DNA of 11,795 nt from Fidelibacterota bacterium. GTDB taxonomy: Bacteria; Fidelibacterota; UBA2242; JAFGTP01. The DNA is taken from contig JAIPJV010000034.1 of NCBI GenBank assembly GCA_021734005.1, forward strand, positions 1-11,795. The letters are read 5' to 3'. The translations under genes and the position numbers were made by a program. This document shows positions 8,016-11,795 of this stretch, piece by piece (the first letter of the stretch is position 1; every line of letters begins with the position of its first letter). A model generated the notes under the pieces. That model saw nothing but the letters and a program-made list of their open reading frames with translations. It was not told the origin of the DNA and did not search any database.

Positions 8016-9587
8016 TTAATCAACCTGGGGATTATATACCTCCTGGTCTTCAAATACTTGGTTAATTACTATTTGGAATCTATAAACAGGATTGCCACGA
8101 ATTTCTGAGCGAGTAATTTTCTCCAGTTTTGCGTCTGGAAAATTAGCTACAAACCTGGGTGGACGATTCCGATAAATTGTATAACCGCTCAAGGAAATTT
8201 TTTCTCTGTCAAAATTAAGATTCTCTAACCAGAACCCACCCATTTCGTCCATAACTTGCTTAATTTTATTCAGACTCTTTGAAAGTTGATAATTGCCTTT
8301 TGACATTTCTCTAACTTTTTCTAATTCTAATGATGTCTGTTCAATTTCTTGTAAGAGTTGGTTCCTCTCCTCTTGAATATATTTAATATCTTCAATTTGT
8401 TGTTCTACATCGTCATATTTTTCTTTAGCAGCCATATATTGGTTTTTTATATTGTTATAGCGATATCCTAGAAATAGAGGGGTGAAAAACAAAAGAGCTA
8501 AAATAGATACATTATACCAGGAAAGTTTAAAAAATGTCTGACGGTCTTTAATATATTCCGGAATAAGGTCAATCGTGTTTTTATGCAGTTTTTGTTCTGA
8601 AAGACAGGTTACCAGTATCCCGGCCGGAATGGCAAGTTCAGGAATATCATTTTCGATTTCAGCATTAATCTTAAAACGTTCCTCATTGAAAGACAAATAT
8701 TCAACTGGCGAATCAAAGGACAATTTTTTGGTTAAAAATTCCTCAGCTTCTTTTTGTTTTCCCATGCCCGTTACAATTATACGGGAGAAGTCCTCAATAT
8801 TATTGAGATCTTTTTCATATAACAGACGGCCAGAAATTTTATTTAAAAGATCCGGTGATTTCAGAGGGATATTAATAGCATGGGAAACATGAAGTAGATC
8901 CCCGCCTTTTGTAATGATCAATTGACTGTATTCGGGATCAAGATGAACAATGGCAATAATTTCATCAGGTTCAGGCTGATAATTATATTGAATTAAATTT
9001 ACCAGAGCTATTTCATCTGGCAGAAGCAATTTGATTTTTGGTTTAATGTTTAAAAGTTCATTGGCCTTATCATAAATATTTAAAAAAGGCGGGCGCCCTT
9101 CATAGGTAAAGCCAATAATTTTATTTTCAGCTGTTTCAATATAATCATAATGCTCAGAACTAACCGGTCTTTCCAAACGGGTATTTATTTCCTGCCGTAC
9201 CAATTTATCTTTCTGTTTGGGTTTAGCACTGGTGAAATCTCTATCAATAAATACCTCTTTTACAAATCGAGAAGGGATATTAAGCCCAAGGTCCAGTTTT
9301 CGCTCAGAAACATTTTTAAAAGTTTCAAATAAAAGAGAAGCTCCCCCTTTACTTTCCTTTGTTTTACCAGTTCCATTTTCTGAGAGTATCTCCTTAGCGG
9401 AGAAACTTTCTTCATCAGTAACTACTTCTTCGGGCCCTCCCATATTCTGCATAAAGTCACGTTCTGCCAGATCAACAGTATTAACCAGATCAATATTTAT
9501 AAATTCTTCCTTATCCATGTGACCGAGCATGGCTCGAATCTTGGTTCCTGTATTATTTACTGCAAAAGTTTTTCTTTTCCCAAACAT
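8016..9587 (-). CDS. pilM: PilM-PilN-like fusion (GspL-like architecture), pilus inner-membrane platform component
   Basis: A 523-residue protein joining two parts that are normally separate. Residues 1-330 look like the actin-fold cytoplasmic protein PilM: a TGTKIRAM-type start, a central DPEYSQLIITKGGDLLHVSHAI strand pair (217-238) and an IIVTGMGKQKEAEEFL segment (270-285). Residues 338-344 read TIDLIPE, resembling the N-terminal INLLP peptide by which PilN docks onto PilM. A membrane helix (358-376), a coiled coil (380-430) and a PilN-like periplasmic domain (431-510: GGFWLENLNF, ISLSGYT, YRFQIVIN) follow. The overall plan equals that of GspL in type II secretion. The phosphate-binding motifs are degenerate (NNTGT rather than D-x-G-T, DPE rather than D-I-G), so nucleotide binding may be weak, as in GspL. 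Residues 45-85 are a polar, probably flexible insert. No clear ribosome site precedes the ATG; a promoter candidate lies about 130 bp upstream. It is the first gene of the MN-OP-Q cluster. Confidence 0.9.
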   Translation of the reverse strand: MFGKRKTFAVNNTGTKIRAMLGHMDKEEFINIDLVNTVDLAERDFMQNMGGPEEVVTDEESFSAKEILSENGTGKTKESKGGASLLFETFKNVSERKLDLGLNIPSRFVKEVFIDRDFTSAKPKQKDKLVRQEINTRLERPVSSEHYDYIETAENKIIGFTYEGRPPFLNIYDKANELLNIKPKIKLLLPDEIALVNLIQYNYQPEPDEIIAIVHLDPEYSQLIITKGGDLLHVSHAINIPLKSPDLLNKISGRLLYEKDLNNIEDFSRIIVTGMGKQKEAEEFLTKKLSFDSPVEYLSFNEERFKINAEIENDIPELAIPAGILVTCLSEQKLHKNTIDLIPEYIKDRQTFFKLSWYNVSILALLFFTPLFLGYRYNNIKNQYMAAKEKYDDVEQQIEDIKYIQEERNQLLQEIEQTSLELEKVREMSKGNYQLSKSLNKIKQVMDEMGGFWLENLNFDREKISLSGYTIYRNRPPRFVANFPDAKLEKITRSEIRGNPVYRFQIVINQVFEDQEVYNPQVD

Positions 9588-9712
9588 AATTTTCTTTATT
9601 TAGAATTCAAACTAAACTCAACACACAAAGAGATCCTATCCTTGTTATCATTACGCTATTTTTCTTAATTTTATCATGTATTAAGCCAAAACTATTTAAA
9701 TGATTCAACTCT

Positions 9713-9741
9713 AATATATGAAATTTATTCATAACTTTCAA
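9713..9741 (-). promoter_or_regulatory. Sigma70-type promoter candidate for the pilMN-OP-Q cluster
   Basis: On the minus strand TTGAAA (9741-9736), a 17-bp spacer and TATATT (9718-9713) match the -35/-10 consensus with two mismatches in total. Transcription would begin near 9706, giving a leader of about 120 nt before the pilMN ATG. It is the best-spaced promoter match in the spacer, though the AT-rich background raises the chance rate. Confidence 0.45.
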
Positions 9742-9887
9742 CTATATTTAGTGGTTTATTTTATTTTTTCCACAACATGGAGCACAAATACTTAAAACGA
9801 GCATTTACAGCATTTTGTTATCAATATTATTAGATTAAAATTGTAGAAAAAAAAGATCCCGATACCCTTTCTTAAATTAAATCCCCA

Positions 9888-9914
9888 ATTATATAAATCT
9901 TCTTAAATTTTCAA
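9888..9914 (-). promoter_or_regulatory. Second promoter-like sequence upstream of pilMN
   Basis: TTGAAA (9914-9909) and a perfect TATAAT (9893-9888) on the minus strand, but with only a 15-bp spacer, shorter than the preferred 16-18. An AAAGGAG lies just before it and leads into no open frame. Weaker candidate than the one at 9713-9741. Confidence 0.25.
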
Positions 9915-9948
9915 CTCCTTTCTAAATAAAATAAAAGGATACTGAAAA

Positions 9949-9968
9949 TTATCGAATTTATTCGATAA
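9949..9968. promoter_or_regulatory. Perfect 8-bp inverted repeat with 4-nt loop
   Basis: TTATCGAA and TTCGATAA flank TTTA. As RNA on the minus strand it makes an 8-bp hairpin followed by TTTTC, so it may act as a weak terminator for transcripts leaving pilT. As DNA it could be an operator just upstream of the two promoter candidates. Confidence 0.35.
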
Positions 9969-10032
9969 AAAGCAGAAATTCATTGAGGTACTTTTGTCTA
10001 ATCTCTTGTTATTTTTGAAAAAGCAAAACGGG

Positions 10033-10053
10033 TCAATGAAAAAATAACATTGA
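10033..10053. other. Inverted repeat, 6-bp arms
   Basis: TCAATG and CATTGA enclose an A/T-only loop of 9 nt. It is a short hairpin candidate in the pilT downstream region. With a stem this short it could be chance. Confidence 0.25.
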
Positions 10054-10062
10054 ATCGTTTAA

Positions 10063-10095
10063 GCTAATTTCGTCAATTAAAAGTAGAAATTTAGC
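10063..10095. other. Imperfect inverted repeat, 9-bp arms with one bulge
   Basis: GCTAATTTC pairs with GAAATTTAGC (one extra T bulged) around a 14-nt loop. On the minus strand it lies downstream of pilT and might stabilise the 3' end of that transcript. Modest support. Confidence 0.25.
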
Positions 10096-10142
10096 CGTTT
10101 TTTCAATTAACCCCGAATTTCAGAAAACCAAATGATTAAGTT

Positions 10143-10169
10143 GCTTCTTTACTATCCAATCTTAGAAGC
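10143..10169 (-). terminator. Possible hairpin spanning the pilT stop codon
   Basis: GCTTCT (10143-10148) pairs with AGAAGC (10164-10169), and the flanking TTAAGT and ACTTAA can extend the stem across a small internal loop. On the minus strand the hairpin includes the last codons and the stop of pilT. No strong T-run follows, so it is more likely a 3'-end structure than a strong terminator. Confidence 0.3.
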
Positions 10170-11400
10170 TATACTTAACTAATTCCTTAAAGTGTTTCTT
10201 ATTGTTAGCATTGGAAATAGCAATTTCAAAGCTGATCTCATTTCTACGATAGAGGCGTTTGAGATCCTGTTCCAGGGTTTTCATTCCATACTTACTACCC
10301 TGACGCATAATACCATAAATTTCATCAGTGTTTTCATTCTTTATAGCCGCTTTAATTGCCGGAGTCATGATCATAACCTCTTTGGCGAGAACAAGTTTTC
10401 CAGCAGTACCCGGCATCAATTTCTGAGAGACAATTACATCCAGTACATCAGCCAAACGGGTTTTGACACGACCACGATATTTATATGGTACAGTATCAAC
10501 AATTCTATCAATGGTTTCGACGGCGGAGCTGGTATGCACAGTAGAAAAAACCTTATGACCGGTGTCAGCCAATTCCAGAGTTGTCATAATCGTATCGCTA
10601 GAACGCATTTCACCAATAATAATTATATCAGGATCCTGACGCAATGCCTGAATTGCACCATCTTTAAAAGATAGTACATCGGTTCCAATTTCGCGATGAC
10701 GAACAATTGACATTTTGGATTTATGAACTCGTTCAATAGGATCCCCAATAATGGTAATATGGGAATCGGAAATACTATTATTAAAATCGACAATTGAGTC
10801 CAGGGTTGTACTTTTACCAGAGCCGGTAATTCCAGTAACCAGATTCAGACCACTTTTGCTTTTTTCTAGACTAAAGGCATTGATCACATTCTTATGGAAG
10901 TCATAGGACTGAATTGAGCGGATGTCCTTAGGGATCATTCTCATATTTAGAGCCAGGTGTCCCAGATCAAGATAGATAGTTGCCCTTAAACGCCTGGTAT
11001 TGTCCTCCGCTGTATCAAGCACAAAGGAAAAATCATAACTGCGTTGATCAAGGAGCACTTCAACCTGTTTATCTTCTAACAAATTAACAATAAGAAGGTC
11101 CAAAATACTTAGATCAAATGTTCCCAGACTTTCTTCCGGCCGCTTACTTCCATGCACTCTGTACCAGATCTTGCCATGACTACCTGCACCGCCCATATCA
11201 ATATCAGAGGCTTCCAATTCCTCCATATGGGCAAGTAAAGTCTTTATAGTATTTCGCAGTTTAATCCTTTTTTCCCGATCCAATTTTTGCAATTCATCAA
11301 AAAGACAGCGACAGCGATCAATGTCAAAAATTATGTGATCAGGAATATTATCGACAATAGGTTGTAAAATTTGTCGGGCTTCCTCAATTATTTCTTTCAT
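10162..11400 (-). CDS. pilT: PilT-family type IV pilus retraction ATPase
   Basis: A 412-residue cytoplasmic hexameric ATPase of the secretion/pilus superfamily; PilT members power pilus retraction and twitching. Residues 1-60 are an N-terminal extension. Residues 63-160 form the PAS-like N-terminal domain, with LEASDIDMGGAG in place of the usual ASDLH motif and RRLRATIYLDLGHLALNMRMIP matching the PilT R-x-N segment. The ATPase core has a Walker A GITGSGKST (190-198), an Asp box reading GDPIE (219-223, where most relatives have EDPIE), Walker B DIIIIGE (258-264) and a His box STVHT (286-290). The C-terminus has MRQGSKYGMKTLEQDL, typical of PilT. It lacks the PilB-type N-terminal domain and zinc-binding cysteines. 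A strong ribosome site precedes the ATG and the upstream gene overlaps by 4 bp. PilU-like or a GspE relative are less likely. Confidence 0.93.
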   Translation of the reverse strand: MKEIIEEARQILQPIVDNIPDHIIFDIDRCRCLFDELQKLDREKRIKLRNTIKTLLAHMEELEASDIDMGGAGSHGKIWYRVHGSKRPEESLGTFDLSILDLLIVNLLEDKQVEVLLDQRSYDFSFVLDTAEDNTRRLRATIYLDLGHLALNMRMIPKDIRSIQSYDFHKNVINAFSLEKSKSGLNLVTGITGSGKSTTLDSIVDFNNSISDSHITIIGDPIERVHKSKMSIVRHREIGTDVLSFKDGAIQALRQDPDIIIIGEMRSSDTIMTTLELADTGHKVFSTVHTSSAVETIDRIVDTVPYKYRGRVKTRLADVLDVIVSQKLMPGTAGKLVLAKEVMIMTPAIKAAIKNENTDEIYGIMRQGSKYGMKTLEQDLKRLYRRNEISFEIAISNANNKKHFKELVKYSF

Positions 11401-11795
11401 TGTTTCCTCAAATTTTTAGGACAAATATAACCTTTCCAAAATGATGTAAAATATTGATCTTCATATGAAAAAGGTGTGCTCACCTTTATTTCTACTACTA
11501 TCAGATCATCCCCTTCAACAATATCGCTTCTATCCCGGGCTTCAACTTTAAAAAATGTTACTCCGGAACCTATTGTGAGAGGGTCATCATCATTAACCTG
11601 ACGGTAGATATAACGATCATCAGGATTTTCTGTATGTCCCATTGCTGTTGTATCACTTGACCAGATCATAATAGAATCAAGATCATTATCAGCATCATCC
11701 TCATGGGTCGATTTTACATCCAGATAAAATTTGATATAATTGTTGAATCCAGTTCCATTTGTATCTTTTAAGACCATTGATTGCGGGATTGCGTC
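11397..11795 (-). CDS. C-terminal fragment of an unrecognised, possibly pseudopilin-like protein (start outside window)
   Basis: The frame is open from the right edge to the TGA at 11397, so at least 132 C-terminal residues are present. The Met at 11777 is unlikely to be the true start because the frame runs on upstream without a stop. The sequence is rich in Asp (DDADNDLDS, NDDDPL) and strands, with FFKVEARDRSDIVEGDDLIVVEI and a C-terminal YFTSFWKGYICPKNLRK. Strand-rich C-terminal domains ending in a basic RNL-like tail occur in minor pilins and PulJ/PilW-type pseudopilins. That resemblance, with the 4-bp overlap onto pilT, is the only basis for the suggestion. The N-terminal cleavage motif that would settle it lies outside the window. 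It could equally be another secreted or surface protein. Confidence 0.75.
   Translation of the reverse strand, partial: DAIPQSMVLKDTNGTGFNNYIKFYLDVKSTHEDDADNDLDSIMIWSSDTTAMGHTENPDDRYIYRQVNDDDPLTIGSGVTFFKVEARDRSDIVEGDDLIVVEIKVSTPFSYEDQYFTSFWKGYICPKNLRKQ
11403..11409 (-). promoter_or_regulatory. Strong Shine-Dalgarno site of pilT, inside the upstream gene
   Basis: GAGGAAA lies just before the pilT ATG (GAGG core 5 nt away), within the last codons of the upstream frame. With the ATGA overlap this supports translational coupling and fixes the pilT start. It is the only near-consensus ribosome site at a gene start in the window. Confidence 0.7.

Larger units (their letters stand above)
9588..10161. 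other. 574-bp AT-rich spacer with inverted repeats and no gene
   Basis: No frame here has a credible gene on either strand; only very short frames occur. The stretch holds several inverted repeats on the pilT side (listed separately) and promoter-like sequences on the pilM side reading toward the minus strand. It therefore probably contains the end of the pilT transcript and the start of the pilMN transcript. I recognise no riboswitch or known small RNA. Confidence 0.7.

Noticed and set aside
8575..9522. Plus-strand frames opposite PilMN
   Set aside because: They have no motif and no ribosome site, and the minus-strand frame carries convincing PilM/PilN-like sequence across the whole span.
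5118..9587. Type II secretion system assignment (GspD, GspL, GspC/M)
   Set aside because: The architecture alone permits it, but the MN-OP-Q order, the PilN-type TIDLIPE peptide and the nearby PilT-type ATPase favour a type IV pilus. It is kept as an alternative rather than the main call.
9600..9700. Sigma54 (TGGC...GC) and Bacteroidetes-type (TTTG...TAnnTTTG) promoter patterns upstream of pilMN
   Set aside because: TTTTGGCTTAATACATG and TTTGTGTG...TAGTTTG are only partial matches; spacing or key bases are wrong, so I kept the sigma70-type candidate instead.
10192..10674. A 160-codon plus-strand frame opposite the pilT 3' half
   Set aside because: It is antisense to conserved PilT motifs including the His box and shows no recognisable domain.

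Overview
All convincing genes in this window lie on the minus strand, so the biological reading order runs from position 11795 down to 1. The DNA is AT-rich (well under 40% G+C by eye). A secretin, a TonB-short/secretin-type N-terminal domain and a probable surface lipoprotein point to a diderm (Gram-negative) bacterium. The long array of carboxypeptidase-regulatory-like Ig-type domains, the mostly weak Shine-Dalgarno sites and the compact pilus gene set fit a low-G+C lineage of the FCB/Marinimicrobia/Calditrichota type. That placement is inference only; no taxonomic marker gene is present.

Region 1 (11795-10162): the 3' end of a gene that may encode a pseudopilin-like protein overlaps by 4 bp (ATGA) a pilT-like hexameric ATPase gene. 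Region 2 (10161-9588): a 574-bp gene-free, AT-rich spacer with several inverted repeats and a good sigma70-type promoter candidate reading toward pilM. Region 3 (9587-5118): a tight three-gene cluster for the type IV pilus alignment complex and outer-membrane pore. It appears as three multidomain proteins: a PilM-PilN-like fusion, a PilO-PilP-like fusion, and a PilQ-like secretin carrying a long charged linker and a C-terminal SPOR (peptidoglycan-binding) domain. Together they cover the functions of the canonical pilMNOPQ operon in its usual order. Region 4 (5117-3945): a spacer with two palindromes, then a PAS + HD-GYP protein whose HD dyad reads His-Gly. Region 5 (3905-1): the first 1301 codons of a giant lipoprotein-like protein made of alternating A and B Ig-like modules. 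The A+B pair repeats about every 531 bp, and the distal copies are nearly identical at DNA level. The gene continues past the left edge.

Inferred picture: PilMN and PilOP form the inner-membrane and periplasmic scaffold, the secretin forms the outer-membrane channel (possibly held to peptidoglycan by SPOR), and the PilT-like ATPase powers retraction. The PAS/HD-GYP protein could tie surface behaviour to a small signal or cyclic dinucleotide. The giant repeat protein could be a surface stalk or adhesin. No assembly ATPase (PilB), platform protein (PilC), prepilin peptidase or complete pilin gene is in the window.
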